Shown here: positions 1 to 9,651 of the stretch, one piece after another | How positions within the stretch are numbered: position 1 is the first letter of the stretch | How the letters are laid out: every line of letters begins with the position of its first letter | From: Paenibacillus sp. FSL R10-2782 | GTDB lineage: Bacteria > Bacillota > Bacilli > Paenibacillales > Paenibacillaceae | DNA length: 64,000 nt | Assembly: GCF_038592985.1 (NCBI RefSeq) | Contig: NZ_CP151951.1 | Location: 5,062,501-5,126,500 of the forward strand | Direction: 5' to 3' | Made by a program: the position numbers and the translations under genes | The notes under the pieces: model-generated | The model's database searches: none | What the model was told of the DNA's origin: nothing | The model's input: the letters and a program-made list of their open reading frames with translations, nothing else

Positions 1-561
1 GTCCACCAGCTTGTGCAGCGCCGTTCGGATTTCCGCAGCTGTGACATCGTAATCTTCACGTGAACCGCCGAACGGATCAGAAATATCAAAGCCCGGAATA
101 CGTTGACGCAATTCAATCATCCGCTCACGCTCCCGTGCCGAAAGCTCCTGACCCAGCGAACCTATCAGTTGTTGTGAAGCGTACAAGCCATCTAGCTCCT
201 GCACATCATTCAGCACCGAATCCTGGTCCTCCACATACTCCTTGAGCGTAAACACTTTGCCCACCGTTTGGGGAAAGCGCTGAATGACGTGCTGCTTATG
301 CCCTTGGGTCAAGGTTAAAATTAGATGTGCCCACTCGGCAAGCCCGCCGTTCAAAGGAGTTGAGGTGATTTGATCCGAGATATTGTGGTCACGTAGCACT
401 GCCTCAGCGTGTCGGGAAATAGGCGTACCTTCCATCGCGGCTACTCCCGCCGAGCGCACTTCCAAACCTAGCCCGTGCTCAGCAGACAGCTTGCGCAGCA
501 TCCCTTCAGCCATCGGACTGCGACAGGTGTTCCCTGTGCATACGAATAAAATATGTTTCAA
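1..561 (-). CDS. ywlE: Protein-arginine phosphatase YwlE (low molecular weight phosphatase family), C-terminus outside window
   Basis: Cytosolic phosphatase that in Bacillus removes phosphate from arginines added by the McsB kinase. The P-loop CTGNTCRSPMAE is at residues 8-19, with nucleophile Cys8 and Arg14. Thr12 sits at the P-loop position that in YwlE favours phosphoarginine over phosphotyrosine. The general-acid motif DPFGG is also present near the end. I start at TTG 561 because AAGGGGGTGA lies just upstream; a GTG at 570 lies inside that ribosome site. The frame is still open at base 1, so the last residues are missing. It is the last visible gene of the prfA-to-ywlE block, as in Bacillus subtilis. 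An ordinary tyrosine phosphatase is the alternative, but the Thr and the gene order favour YwlE. Confidence 0.9.
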   Translation of the reverse strand, partial: MKHILFVCTGNTCRSPMAEGMLRKLSAEHGLGLEVRSAGVAAMEGTPISRHAEAVLRDHNISDQITSTPLNGGLAEWAHLILTLTQGHKQHVIQRFPQTVGKVFTLKEYVEDQDSVLNDVQELDGLYASQQLIGSLGQELSARERERMIELRQRIPGFDISDPFGGSREDYDVTAAEIRTALHKLVD

Positions 562-595
562 CGTCTTCACCCCCTTATGTTGAAATAATATATAA

Positions 596-1156
596 TTAAA
601 ACATAAACATAATGCCAAACGCCAGTAAAATGGCACCGCCCACCGCTTCTCCATAGTCTCCCAGATTGCGGCTGACCTTGCGGCCTAGCAGCAGCCCCAG
701 CATCGCCATCGCTCCCCCGCAAAATCCAAACACCAGAACGGTCAGTACCAAATCACTCTGGAACATGCCAAGTGACACCCCAACAGAAAAGGAGTCGACG
801 CTCACTCCAAGCGCAAATAGCAAAAGACCCAAGGATGAACGATGGTCCAGCACCTGTACCCCGTCACCTTTGAAGGAATTATAAACCATATGCCCGCCCA
901 AAAGGATGAGTAATCCCCCTGCAAAGTAGGTCGTCACATGGCCAAGTAAAGAACTCATATAATGGCCTGTGAACATACCCAGCAATGGCATCAGAATGTG
1001 AAAAAAGCCAATGACCGTACTGATCCTCAGCACGTCCCGCAGGCGTATCCCTTTCATGCCGATTCCTACGCCCAACGATAACGCGTCCATCCCCAGCGCT
1101 ACAGCCATGACCAGAATCGTTACAATCTGCCCGGCTTGGGCAGAGGCTGCCAGCAT
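596..1156 (-). CDS. mntP: MntP-type manganese efflux pump (YwlD-like)
   Basis: Predicted membrane exporter of Mn(II). The protein has about 186 residues and six hydrophobic segments arranged as two similar halves. Each half carries an acidic intramembrane motif, MDALSLG early and VDSFSVG in the second half, as in the MntP/DUF204 family. I start at ATG 1156 because GGAGGGATGGAG precedes it; an upstream in-frame start at 1222 would add 22 residues lacking a ribosome site and membrane character. The gene lies between tsaC and ywlE, as in Bacillus. No yybP-ykoY manganese riboswitch was recognised upstream; instead the 230-base gap holds a 30-base direct repeat. Confidence 0.85.
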   Translation of the reverse strand: MLAASAQAGQIVTILVMAVALGMDALSLGVGIGMKGIRLRDVLRISTVIGFFHILMPLLGMFTGHYMSSLLGHVTTYFAGGLLILLGGHMVYNSFKGDGVQVLDHRSSLGLLLFALGVSVDSFSVGVSLGMFQSDLVLTVLVFGFCGGAMAMLGLLLGRKVSRNLGDYGEAVGGAILLAFGIMFMF

Positions 1157-1253
1157 ACTCCATCCCTCCAATATCCGTCGGCTCTTGTACACGTTATGCG
1201 GACAAGAGGCAAAACAGTACAAGCATACGGTGAACGCGCCTGTACCGGGATAG

Positions 1254-1349
1254 GTAAACGGACGACTATGCTAAAAGGCTAATTATCGAACATCCTTTCT
1301 GTCTGTCATGCGGTCTAGAGTAAACGGACGACTATGCTAAAAGGCTAAT
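1254..1349. repeat. 30-base direct repeat, two copies 66 bases apart
   Basis: The 30 bases at 1254-1283 recur without a mismatch at 1320-1349; the core is GGACGACTATGCTAAAAGGC. Flanks differ. The repeat fills most of the gap between tsaC and mntP and has no obvious hairpin. Its role is unknown. Confidence 0.85.
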
Positions 1350-1392
1350 CCATCTAAAGCCTCTACATTTATGGACAAATGCCCGGATCGTC

Positions 1393-2631
1393 CTAGAGAC
1401 GGACGATCCGATGGCCCGCCGCTTTGAGCAGGCGGTTCATGACGGCGTCTCCCAGCCCTTTCGGCGGACAGGCTTCCGCCAGGATGTAGGTGACGCCTTC
1501 CTCGTCGCAGCGGCGCAGCACGCCGTACAGGCGCTGCGCCGCCTCATGGAGCGCGTCCAGCTTGCCCAGCGTGTAAACGCGCTCTCCGGCATAGCCAGCG
1601 GCATGCTCGTCGAACGCGAGCACCGCTGTGCGCTCCCCGCGCGCGGACGCCTCCGCCAGCGCGGCGCGAATCCAGCCCGTCACCTCAGCGGAGGACGGGC
1701 CTTGCACTACGCTTAAGCGGCCTCGCGGCGCGTAGTGCGTGTACTTCATGCCCGGCGAGCGTGGTGCCGGGCTGTCGGCGTCCTCGCCGGGCGAAGCAGC
1801 GGCGAGCGCCGGGTCCAGCTCGACGGCGCGAGCGACCGCAGCGAGCTGCTCGGCCGTCACGCCGCCGGGGCGCAGGATGGTGACGGTTCCGTCGTCACCG
1901 GCCTGCACCACCGTGGACTCCAGCCCCACACCCGTGGGGCCACCGTCCAAAATGCCGCCGATGCGGCCCTCCAGGTCCTCCCGCACATGCTGTGCAAGGG
2001 TCGGACTGGGCCTGCCCGAGCGATTGGCGCTTGGCGCAGCCAGCGGACAGCCTGCTTCTGCGATCAGACGCAGCGCTACCGGATGATCGGGCATGCGCAC
2101 GCCGACCGTGTCCAGCCCCGCCGTCACACGAGGCGACAGGGCTTGCGGCATCACGGGCAGCACCAGCGTCAGCGGTCCTGGCCAGAACGCATCCATCAGC
2201 GCCTGCGCTGTATCATTCACTTTCGTTACCATGCCATCCAGCTGGGCAGGGTCGGAAATATGCACGATCAGCGGATTATCAGAAGGACGCCCTTTGGCGG
2301 CGAATACTGATTCTACCGCTTCCGTGCTGCGCGCATCCGATCCCAAGCCGTACACCGTCTCGGTAGGGAACGCTACCGTGTCTCCTGCTTGCAGCAGCAC
2401 AGCAGCCTCACGAATGCCTTTTTCCGCCGCAATACGGGCTTGTCCGGATAACATTTCACCAGAGGATTCCCCTTTAACAACCAAACCTCTTACGTCCCAC
2501 CATTTTGTATGGGAATCTGGCAACGGCGGATTTAGTTCACGAAGCGCCTGTTCATCCAATACCCGCTCACATTTTTCCTTCTGCACAGACTCACCGCGCA
2601 AACCTTGTATTTGATTCGATTTATCGCTCAT
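1393..2631 (-). CDS. tsaC: Threonylcarbamoyl-AMP synthase (TsaC/Sua5)
   Basis: Makes threonylcarbamoyl-AMP from threonine, bicarbonate and ATP, the first step of the t6A modification of tRNAs reading ANN codons. The YrdC domain starts near residue 75, with FPTETVYGLG and the family signature KGRPSDNPLIVH. A Sua5-type C-terminal domain follows. At 412 residues it is longer than Bacillus YwlC because of about 65 extra N-terminal residues; the start may be later, for instance near residue 57. The region 1400-2200 is much richer in G+C than the neighbours. An extended -10 box at 2759-2764 suggests the gene has its own promoter. Confidence 0.92.
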   Translation of the reverse strand: MSDKSNQIQGLRGESVQKEKCERVLDEQALRELNPPLPDSHTKWWDVRGLVVKGESSGEMLSGQARIAAEKGIREAAVLLQAGDTVAFPTETVYGLGSDARSTEAVESVFAAKGRPSDNPLIVHISDPAQLDGMVTKVNDTAQALMDAFWPGPLTLVLPVMPQALSPRVTAGLDTVGVRMPDHPVALRLIAEAGCPLAAPSANRSGRPSPTLAQHVREDLEGRIGGILDGGPTGVGLESTVVQAGDDGTVTILRPGGVTAEQLAAVARAVELDPALAAASPGEDADSPAPRSPGMKYTHYAPRGRLSVVQGPSSAEVTGWIRAALAEASARGERTAVLAFDEHAAGYAGERVYTLGKLDALHEAAQRLYGVLRRCDEEGVTYILAEACPPKGLGDAVMNRLLKAAGHRIVRL

Positions 2632-2758
2632 ATTAGATCATCCCATACCTTATTGTCATACAGTCCTGGTTCAATTAGCTCTATCCCCAAAGAACTTACT
2701 TGGGCGGCTTATCTGAACCAAGTCTGTCCATGTCTCACAGCTGTAAACCCTATACCCC

Positions 2759-2764
2759 ATTATA
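2759..2764 (-). promoter_or_regulatory. Extended -10 box upstream of tsaC
   Basis: On the minus strand TGTTATAAT is a perfect TATAAT with the TGn extension, 128 bases ahead of the tsaC start. No good -35 is seen, which is usual for extended -10 promoters. Confidence 0.5.
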
Positions 2765-2814
2765 ACATACCGGGGTCATACACCCGTTGTTCTCTTTTCT
2801 ACAACTTACGACGA

Positions 2815-3507
2815 TTAGGCAAAAAGACCACTCACCCATCCCCAAAGCCCCGTCAATGCATCCCATAGAAAAAACCGTACTTCCGGCTCCTTGTCAGCGG
2901 CATTCGTCCGTTCGCCTCCCTGGTTCGCTTTTGCCGAGATCGTTTGTGCTGCCGCTTCCCCGCTACCTGCATCAATGAAGCACAACGGAGGGAACAGTAC
3001 ACACCACCAATTCTGTCCCTTACCTTGTCCCAGCGTGACCCGAAGCGCTTCATAATTTCCTGCGGGATAGACAAGCCCACCGTACATCTTGGTCGGAAAA
3101 GGTACGTTTGCCAATTCCACCTGATGGTCGTACGAAATGCCCCGTCGAGCCAGTTCCGCGCCTACTAAACGGTCAATTTCGGGTAAATGAGCAGCAATCA
3201 GCACTCTGGCTTGCTCCAAGCTTTGCGGGTTTTCCAGCTTGCCTACCCACGCATCCATCTGTTGTACGATGGTATCCCTAATTTCACGTTTTACCAGTTG
3301 ATCCTCCGGACGATCCGAATTGGCCAAAATGCGCAATCGGATGGAATCATGAGGAATGACGCCCGCTCCTGTCGTTGCCACCCCTGCCACTACAGACCCT
3401 CTTGACCCTGGTGTCATGGCGGCATCTGTTTTTTGACCTTCCCACGACATCATTAATATTGAAATACAAAATAGTATCATTGCAGCTTGCTTGGTCCAGC
3501 CTCTCAT
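2815..3507 (-). CDS. spoIIR: Stage II sporulation protein R (SpoIIR)
   Basis: Secreted signalling protein made in the forespore. It activates the SpoIIGA protease in the septum, which processes pro-sigma-E in the mother cell. The sequence has an N-terminal signal/anchor segment, the family motif IRLRILANSD followed by a VKREIRD helix, and the C-terminal NWWCVLFPPLCF motif. I start at ATG 3507, with a GGGGGG run 6-7 bases upstream; an in-frame TTG at 3522 lies next to that run. It sits between the SEDS gene and tsaC, matching the Bacillales order. In Bacillus it is under sigma-F; I could not identify a sigma-F promoter with confidence. Confidence 0.93.
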   Translation of the reverse strand: MRGWTKQAAMILFCISILMMSWEGQKTDAAMTPGSRGSVVAGVATTGAGVIPHDSIRLRILANSDRPEDQLVKREIRDTIVQQMDAWVGKLENPQSLEQARVLIAAHLPEIDRLVGAELARRGISYDHQVELANVPFPTKMYGGLVYPAGNYEALRVTLGQGKGQNWWCVLFPPLCFIDAGSGEAAAQTISAKANQGGERTNAADKEPEVRFFLWDALTGLWGWVSGLFA

Positions 3508-3671
3508 CCCAATCCCCCCCAAACTCTATCATGTCTATCAGTCTGTCCGGTTTGGGAGAGGCTAAACCTATCAATCTCGTAAAATGTTCAAGACCATTTT
3601 AAAAACACCCAATACACCCTACATCAAGCACATTGATCTGGGCCGAAGCTTCGCAGTAACCCGCGAATACG

Positions 3672-3704
3672 AAAAGGCCCAGATTTCACAATCTGGACCC
3701 TTTT
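3672..3704 (-). terminator. Rho-independent terminator after the SEDS gene
   Basis: A hairpin (AATCTGG pairing CCAGATT, extended by CCTTTT/AAAAGG around one mismatch) lies between the end of the SEDS gene and spoIIR. It is followed on the minus strand by a short T run. Confidence 0.7.
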
Positions 3705-3763
3705 GTATCTTACTATTTTATCTCACCATAAAGATCAAATGGCATCCATTTAGAAGCATGGCA

Positions 3764-4957
3764 TTAAGCTTTTTTTGCCTTCGTTAAACTCACTCTGGAT
3801 GGCTGTGGCAGATCGTCCTCCAGCTCCTGACCGTGGACCTTGATACTCATAACCAAGCCAATACTAGCCATGTTAATCAAAAGCGACGTACCTCCATAGC
3901 TGATAAAAGGGAGCGTAATCCCCGTCAGTGGCATGATTCCCAAAAACGCGCCGATATTCTCAAAAATCTGATACAGCAGCATGGATACAATACCGACGAT
4001 AAGATACGGTCCGGCACGGTCACGGCATTCCAGCGAGATCAGGATCATTCGGTGAATCAAAATAAAATATAGCAACAGCAGCACCGACGAGCCGACAAAG
4101 CCAAATTCCTCCGCTACGACCACAAAAATAGAATCCGCATACGTGTAAGGCACACGACCGGATTGCACCGAAGTCCCCTGCAAAAAGCCTTTGCCCATCA
4201 TCCCGCCAGAGGCAATCGCCAGCTTGGCGTTTTTGGTATGGTACGATGCCTTAGCGGTCGCTTTTTCCGGTACTAGCCAAGGGTCCAAACGCTCTACCCA
4301 GTGACTGCGTCCAATCCCTTTCATAAAGGTGTCAATCTGATCATGAAAGGAAATATAAGCTTTAAGTCCACCGCCGACGGCTACTGCAAATATGGTAAAT
4401 CCGATCAGTGCATGGGATGCCTTCACATTACCAATCCATAGCATACCAATGACAATGACGATGTATCCGAGTGCATTCCCCAAGTCATTTTGCACCATGA
4501 CCATAGCAAAGGGGACAAAGCTCACCAAAGCAACTGGAAGTACATCCTGAACAAAATACAGCTTGCTCTTGCGCTTCTTCATCAGCATATAAGTCAGAAA
4601 AATGATGAGAACCAGCTTGAATACCTCAGCAGGCTGAAGGTTCAAGCCACCAATTTTCAAAAAGCCCTGAGAGTTGTTAACCGTCCCGCCAAAAAAGCCG
4701 AGAGCGAGCAGGAAAATTCCGCCCCCATATACATATAGTGCTTTTTTAATAAATATTCGGAAATCGACTACTGCTATACCCAAGATCGCCACAAAACCCA
4801 ATATATAATACCCGATCATCTTCTGATAGTCATTGCCGTGCTCCACAATGTTCGTAGGGCCCCTGCCCGCACTATATACCGTTATGATGCTGATTGCCAT
4901 CAGCAAAACCAGAATGAAGATCACCGGACCGTCAATTTTTTTCAATTTCTGAAGCAT
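3764..4957 (-). CDS. SEDS family peptidoglycan polymerase (FtsW/RodA/SpoVE type)
   Basis: Multi-pass membrane glycosyltransferase that polymerises lipid II together with a class B penicillin-binding protein. It has 397 residues and about ten hydrophobic segments. Family motifs include QPAEVFKL, VMVQNDLGNALG in the middle, and the C-terminal GIMPLTGITLPFISYGGTSLL. The start ATG 4957 has AGGGGGAAATC in front. In Bacillus the interval between prmC and spoIIR does not carry a SEDS gene, so this is a lineage-specific insertion. The place next to spoIIR hints at a sporulation or elongation role, but the sequence alone does not separate RodA, FtsW and SpoVE. Confidence 0.9.
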   Translation of the reverse strand: MLQKLKKIDGPVIFILVLLMAISIITVYSAGRGPTNIVEHGNDYQKMIGYYILGFVAILGIAVVDFRIFIKKALYVYGGGIFLLALGFFGGTVNNSQGFLKIGGLNLQPAEVFKLVLIIFLTYMLMKKRKSKLYFVQDVLPVALVSFVPFAMVMVQNDLGNALGYIVIVIGMLWIGNVKASHALIGFTIFAVAVGGGLKAYISFHDQIDTFMKGIGRSHWVERLDPWLVPEKATAKASYHTKNAKLAIASGGMMGKGFLQGTSVQSGRVPYTYADSIFVVVAEEFGFVGSSVLLLLYFILIHRMILISLECRDRAGPYLIVGIVSMLLYQIFENIGAFLGIMPLTGITLPFISYGGTSLLINMASIGLVMSIKVHGQELEDDLPQPSRVSLTKAKKA

Positions 4958-5032
4958 GATTTCCCCCTGAGCCGTTTCTCGGTCATACTCCCTTTATTCT
5001 AAAGGAAAGACTCGCAAAAAGAAAATGCAGCA

Positions 5033-5932
5033 TTATTCCGCAACGCCCAGGACATGACGTTCGATTCCGGCAAGGTCTGGAACGATCAGAATCGTATTCC
5101 AATGACCTGCCTGCTCCAACAGTCCAGCCACGTCTCGGGCCTGTCCCATGCCCAGCTCGAACCCGATCAGCCGCGGCGGGGCCTGAAGCAGCCCAAGCTG
5201 CTCCAGCATCGCCCGATACGGGCCAAGCCCGTCAGGCCCGCCATCCAGCGCCATACGCGGCTCATGGTCGCGCACCTCCGGCTGCAAGCCTGCGATGTCG
5301 GCGGCCGGGATGTACGGCGGATTGGACACCAGGATGTCCACCGCCTCTCCCGCGAACGGCGCCAGCAGGTCGCCTTCGCGCAGCTCCACGGCTGCGCCGT
5401 TGGCAGCGGCGTTATGCGCCGCCATCTCCAGCGCTGCGGCGGAAATATCCCCCGCCGCCACACGCCACCGGGGCCGCTCAGCCGCCAGCGTGACGGCAAT
5501 CGCCCCGCTGCCCGCGCCGATATCGAGCGCCTGCGGAGCGCCGTCCGGCCACAGCCGGTCGCCGTGCTGAAGTATGGCCTCGACGAGCAGTTCTGTCTCA
5601 GGGCGCGGAATCAGCACCGACGGCGAAACCGCGAACGGACGGCCATAAAACTCCTGCCGTCCGATAATATACTGCGCTGGCTCACCCGCTGCTTTGCGGG
5701 CTATCACCGCTTCCCACGCCTCTTTGCCCGAGGCTGGGAACGGATCGCCCAGCGCAGCGTAGAACGCCGTGCCTTCCAGCCCGAGCACATGCTCCAGCAG
5801 CAGGCGGGCGTTATGCTGCGGCTCCAGCACGCCGCAGCTTCCTAAAAAAGAAGAAGCCTCTACTAAGGCTTCTCTGATACTCATACTCCGTTCCGGCAAC
5901 ATCCGATACACAAGATCGCGTTCGTGTCCCAA
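5033..5932 (-). CDS. prmC: Release factor glutamine methyltransferase (PrmC/HemK)
   Basis: Methylates the glutamine of the GGQ motif in release factors RF1 and RF2 using S-adenosylmethionine. It has the Rossmann motif LDIGAGSGAIAVTLA and the catalytic NPPY motif (VSNPPYIP near residue 200). It directly follows prfA, whose product is its substrate. TTG 5932 follows AAGAGGTTTAAGTT at a good distance and starts just after the prfA stop; ATG 5884 (MSIREALVEASS) aligns better with the Bacillus N-terminus, so the true start may be 16 residues in. The middle of the gene (5150-5850) is strikingly G+C-rich. Confidence 0.93.
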   Translation of the reverse strand: MGHERDLVYRMLPERSMSIREALVEASSFLGSCGVLEPQHNARLLLEHVLGLEGTAFYAALGDPFPASGKEAWEAVIARKAAGEPAQYIIGRQEFYGRPFAVSPSVLIPRPETELLVEAILQHGDRLWPDGAPQALDIGAGSGAIAVTLAAERPRWRVAAGDISAAALEMAAHNAAANGAAVELREGDLLAPFAGEAVDILVSNPPYIPAADIAGLQPEVRDHEPRMALDGGPDGLGPYRAMLEQLGLLQAPPRLIGFELGMGQARDVAGLLEQAGHWNTILIVPDLAGIERHVLGVAE

Positions 5933-5935
5933 AAC

Positions 5936-7003
5936 TTAAACCTCTTGTTCCATCAAATCAGCCTGCTCTGCAATCGTGAGCGCCGATACGATTTCTTCAA
6001 TCTCCCCGTTCATCACCTGATCCAGCTTGTGCATGGTCAGCCCGATACGGTGATCTGTTACACGGCTTTGCGGGAAGTTGTAGGTACGAATGCGTTCACT
6101 GCGATCCCCGGTACCTACCTTGCTCTTACGCTCGCCTGCATATTTGGCTTCCTCTTCCTGACGAAGCATATCCGAAATACGGGCACGCAAAACCTGGAGT
6201 GCCTTCTCCTTGTTGGAGTTTTGGGATTTACCATCCTGACAGGTTGCCATAATGCCTGTTGGCATATGCGTTACACGTACCGCCGACTTGGTTGTATTAA
6301 CGGACTGACCGCCAGCACCACTGGAGCAGAACGTATCAACGCGGATATCCTTGTCGGAAATTTCAACATCCACTTCTTCGGCCTCAGGCATAACGGATAC
6401 CGTAGATGTAGACGTATGAATACGTCCGCCGGATTCCGTTGTCGGAATCCGCTGTACGCGGTGTGCTCCGCTTTCGAATTTCATTTTGCTGTATGCGCCG
6501 CGTCCGTTAATCATGAAAATAACCTCTTTAAAGCCTCCGAGGTCATTCATGTTCGCGTCCATCAGCTCTACACGCCAGCCTTGGGTATCGGCATAACGAG
6601 TGTACATCCGGTACAGATCCGCCGCGAACAATGCCGCTTCGTCACCACCCGCTGCGCCACGAATCTCGATAATCACATTCTTATCATCATTCGGGTCCTT
6701 CGGCAGCAGCAAAATGCGGATTTTCTCGTCCAGCTCCCGTTTGCGGGCACTAAGCTCATCAATCTCCATTTTCACCATTTCACGCATCTCGTCGTCCAGC
6801 TTTTCGGCCTGCATCGCTTTAGCAGCGTCCAGCTCTTCAACGACAGTTTTATATTCGGTATATGCTTCATAAGCAGGCTGTAAATCAGACTGTTCTTTGG
6901 AATAATCTCTAAGTTTCTTGCTATCGTTCGCTACATCCGGATCGCAGAGCAGTTCGCTCAGTTTATCGTAGCGGTCCGCCAATGATTGCAATCGGTCCAA
7001 CAA
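5936..7003 (-). CDS. prfA: Peptide chain release factor 1
   Basis: Recognises UAA and UAG stop codons and triggers peptide release on the ribosome. The GGQ catalytic motif ([10 protein letters not shown]) is near residue 227, and the PAT-equivalent recognition region lies before it. About 355 residues, the usual length. I start at TTG 7003: GAAGAGGTGA ends five bases upstream and the resulting N-terminus [12 protein letters not shown] matches Bacillus RF1. A GTG at 7012 overlaps the ribosome site. prmC follows immediately. Confidence 0.95.
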   Translation of the reverse strand: MLDRLQSLADRYDKLSELLCDPDVANDSKKLRDYSKEQSDLQPAYEAYTEYKTVVEELDAAKAMQAEKLDDEMREMVKMEIDELSARKRELDEKIRILLLPKDPNDDKNVIIEIRGAAGGDEAALFAADLYRMYTRYADTQGWRVELMDANMNDLGGFKEVIFMINGRGAYSKMKFESGAHRVQRIPTTESGGRIHTSTSTVSVMPEAEEVDVEISDKDIRVDTFCSSGAGGQSVNTTKSAVRVTHMPTGIMATCQDGKSQNSNKEKALQVLRARISDMLRQEEEAKYAGERKSKVGTGDRSERIRTYNFPQSRVTDHRIGLTMHKLDQVMNGEIEEIVSALTIAEQADLMEQEV

Positions 7004-7067
7004 GCGATTCACCTCTTCAGTTAAATTAATATGAAGCCAGATTCAAATTCACTGGCTACAGCTCTTT

Positions 7068-7073
7068 ATTATA
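7068..7073 (-). promoter_or_regulatory. Extended -10 box upstream of prfA
   Basis: TTGGTATAAT on the minus strand gives a perfect -10 with a TG extension, 65 bases before the prfA start. This is the likely promoter of the prfA-prmC unit. Confidence 0.5.
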
Positions 7074-7204
7074 CCAACTAATTGACTAATTAGCTACTAA
7101 AAATACTTCTAATTCAGGAATTGAATAACAACCATAATTTCAATAAAAAAAGACATGCACCACAACCCCTTTAACCTGAAGGAATTCAATCCCCTAATAC
7201 ACAC

Positions 7205-7242
7205 AAAAAAACGCTAAGCATTGATTGACTGAGCGTTTTTTC
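7205..7242 (-). terminator. Terminator after the alpha/beta hydrolase gene
   Basis: Stem AAAAAACGCT/AGCGTTTTTT with a 16-base loop. On the minus strand it ends in seven T residues, 20 bases after the hydrolase stop. Confidence 0.85.
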
Positions 7243-7261
7243 GTTAGAATGGTTAAAATCC

Positions 7262-8113
7262 CTACTTGCCTTCATAAATCCATTCGACTAATTTCCTATC
7301 AAAGGAATGAGGTTCTTCGAACATAGGATTATGCCCACTATGCTCAAAAATTACTTTCTTCACGTTCTCATAGGTGTCATCCACAAGATCCCACAGTGAA
7401 ACGGGTGCAACCAAATAATCATGTCTCCCTAAACCAATAAATACTGGCTTATTAACATCGGTCAACGATTGTATCAGATTAAGTTTTCCGAATGCTTCTC
7501 CCCATAAATGATCAATGATTGTCATATTCGTATATACACCATCCCACATGTAAGCTGCATTAAATGTATAATCGTAAAAGCTTTGGCTTCCCATACGAAT
7601 ACACATGTGAACAAACCGTCTCGCGGGATCTTTCTTGATATCATGTTCTAATAAAACAATATCTTTTTCAAAATGCCTCTTTCTCTCTGGACTTGCTGTC
7701 TCATTAAAAAATGAAAAGCTTTGCCGCTGTCTTTCTTCGCTATTGGTAGGTGCTGAATTTAACAAAACAACTTTCTGAACATGCTCAGGGTATTTTCTGG
7801 CATATTCCAAAGCCATAAAGGCATGTCCGGAATGTCCCAATATGATAAAATCCTCAAGATTAAGGGATTGTCTTGCTGCTTCTATATCATCTATTGCTTT
7901 ATCCAACGTATAATCTTCGGGTTCTAAAGCTCGGGACGGCTTCACAAATCCTCTATGATCCAAGAAAATGAACTGAAACTTTTTATATAAATTCTCCGAA
8001 AACAAGTGAGGATAATATATACTACTGCCAACCACCAATATTGGCTTTCCATACCCTTGTATACAGTAATTCAACTTAAATCCATCGCTAATTAAATGTT
8101 GATTTTTGTTCAT
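7262..8113 (-). CDS. Alpha/beta hydrolase
   Basis: Cytosolic hydrolase of 283 residues with no signal peptide; substrate unknown. The nucleophile elbow is ILGHSGHAFMALEYARKYPE, with Ser in GHSGH rather than the usual GxSxG. The likely acid is the Asp in LGRHDYLVAP and the histidine is in EHSGHNPMFEEP near the end. The oxyanion region is VVGSSIYYPHLF with the FLDHRG motif after it. Start ATG 8113 has AAAGAGGAC upstream. It is a single-gene unit with its own terminator and no informative neighbours. Proline iminopeptidase-like or esterase activity are both possible. Confidence 0.8.
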   Translation of the reverse strand: MNKNQHLISDGFKLNYCIQGYGKPILVVGSSIYYPHLFSENLYKKFQFIFLDHRGFVKPSRALEPEDYTLDKAIDDIEAARQSLNLEDFIILGHSGHAFMALEYARKYPEHVQKVVLLNSAPTNSEERQRQSFSFFNETASPERKRHFEKDIVLLEHDIKKDPARRFVHMCIRMGSQSFYDYTFNAAYMWDGVYTNMTIIDHLWGEAFGKLNLIQSLTDVNKPVFIGLGRHDYLVAPVSLWDLVDDTYENVKKVIFEHSGHNPMFEEPHSFDRKLVEWIYEGK

Positions 8114-8336
8114 TTTAATAGTCCTCTTTTCTTTTTTATTAAAAGAAGAGCTATCGACAAAATGAAGCTCTTCCTTATACCACTCCCTTTCCTTTTTCCA
8201 ATTCTCGTGTATTCTCCATGGAACGTTCTAACATCTCAGCTCACCTCCATCGGTTCTTTTTAGCTATGTAATTAAGGGGATTTTAGCATATTTTCTTTCA
8301 AAATCGAGCTAAGAATATGAATTTATCCTAAAAAAT

Positions 8337-8368
8337 AAAAAAAGCCGCCACCCAACACAGGCAGCGAC
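8337..8368 (-). terminator. Terminator after ychF
   Basis: On the minus strand GTCGCTGCC pairs with GGGTGGCGGC around TGTGTT (some G-U pairs), followed by seven T residues, about 40 bases after the ychF stop. Confidence 0.85.
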
Positions 8369-8407
8369 TACTTTATTTAGCACAATGTTTCATACTGTAA
8401 ACCTATG

Positions 8408-9508
8408 TTATACATTAAAACGGAAATGCATAACGTCTCCGTCCTGTACCACGTATTCCTTACCTTCCAAACGAAGCTGACCACGTTCCTTAGCCCCGTT
8501 CATAGAGCCAGCAGCGACCAAATCGTTGTAGGATACAACCTCGGCACGAATAAATCCGCGTTCAAAATCCGTGTGGATAACGCCCGCAGCACCCGGTGCT
8601 TTAGTTCCTTTGTGAATGGTCCATGCGCGTACTTCCTGCACACCTGCTGTGAAATACGTATACAGACCCAACAAGCGGTAAGCGGCTTTGATCAGACGAT
8701 TCAGACCGGATTCAGCCAGTCCCAGTTCCTCCAGGAACATCGCCTTATCTTCGCCTTCCAGCTCGGCAATTTCAGATTCTACTTTGGCGCTAATCGGCAC
8801 CACTTCTGCATTTTCCGCTACAGCAAAATCACGTACCTTTTGCACATAAGGATTGCTGTCGGCTTCCGTTACACCGTCTTCGCTGACATTAGCTGCGTAC
8901 AGTACAGGCTTCATCGTAAGCAAATGAAGATCACGTACAATCAGTTGTTCTTCATCCGACAATTCCACGCTGCGCGCAGGCTTATCAGCATACAGTGATT
9001 CCTTGATCCGCTCCAGCACTTCAACTTCCTGGGTGTATTGCTTATTGCCACCCTTCATGTTTTTGCGGGAACGCTCAATGCGCTTGTCTACGCTTTCGAT
9101 ATCCGCCAGAATCAGTTCCAGATTAATGGTCTGAATGTCACTGATCGGGTCGATTTTGCCGTCCACATGGGTGATGTTCTCATCCTCAAAACAACGTACC
9201 ACATGCACAATCGCATCCACTTCACGAATATGAGCCAGAAACTTGTTACCCAAACCCTCGCCCTTGCTCGCACCGCGTACAAGTCCTGCAATATCAACAA
9301 ATTCAAAGGCCGTCGGCACCGTTTTGTTCGGCACAACCAGTTCAGTCAGCTTATCCAGCCGCTCGTCCGGTACTTCAACGACACCTACATTCGGATCAAT
9401 CGTACAAAATGGATAGTTTGCGGATTCCGCACCCGCCTGCGTTATTGCGTTAAACAGTGTTGATTTGCCCACGTTCGGCAAGCCCACAATCCCCGCTTTT
9501 AAAGCCAT
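8408..9508 (-). CDS. ychF: YchF/OLA1-type nucleotide-binding protein
   Basis: Obg-family P-loop protein that prefers ATP and associates with ribosomes; homologues act in stress and redox responses. G1 motif GLPNVGKST is at residues 8-16. [10 protein letters not shown] is the G3 region. The G4 position reads NVSE instead of NKxD, the hallmark of ATP preference. A coiled-coil stretch and C-terminal TGS domain ([15 protein letters not shown] onward) follow. At 366 residues it is the usual length. Start ATG 9508 has GGGAG upstream. Confidence 0.96.
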   Translation of the reverse strand: MALKAGIVGLPNVGKSTLFNAITQAGAESANYPFCTIDPNVGVVEVPDERLDKLTELVVPNKTVPTAFEFVDIAGLVRGASKGEGLGNKFLAHIREVDAIVHVVRCFEDENITHVDGKIDPISDIQTINLELILADIESVDKRIERSRKNMKGGNKQYTQEVEVLERIKESLYADKPARSVELSDEEQLIVRDLHLLTMKPVLYAANVSEDGVTEADSNPYVQKVRDFAVAENAEVVPISAKVESEIAELEGEDKAMFLEELGLAESGLNRLIKAAYRLLGLYTYFTAGVQEVRAWTIHKGTKAPGAAGVIHTDFERGFIRAEVVSYNDLVAAGSMNGAKERGQLRLEGKEYVVQDGDVMHFRFNV

Positions 9509-9651
9509 AATCAGAACAACTCCCGTTTATATAAAATGTGCGTTATGCCATCCGTTAGTTTACCAACCCACATTATATATGAGAACACATACATGCGGCA
9601 AGCATATGGCTGTGACTTTCAGGATTTCCGCTGCATCCTTTGCTTTTTCAT

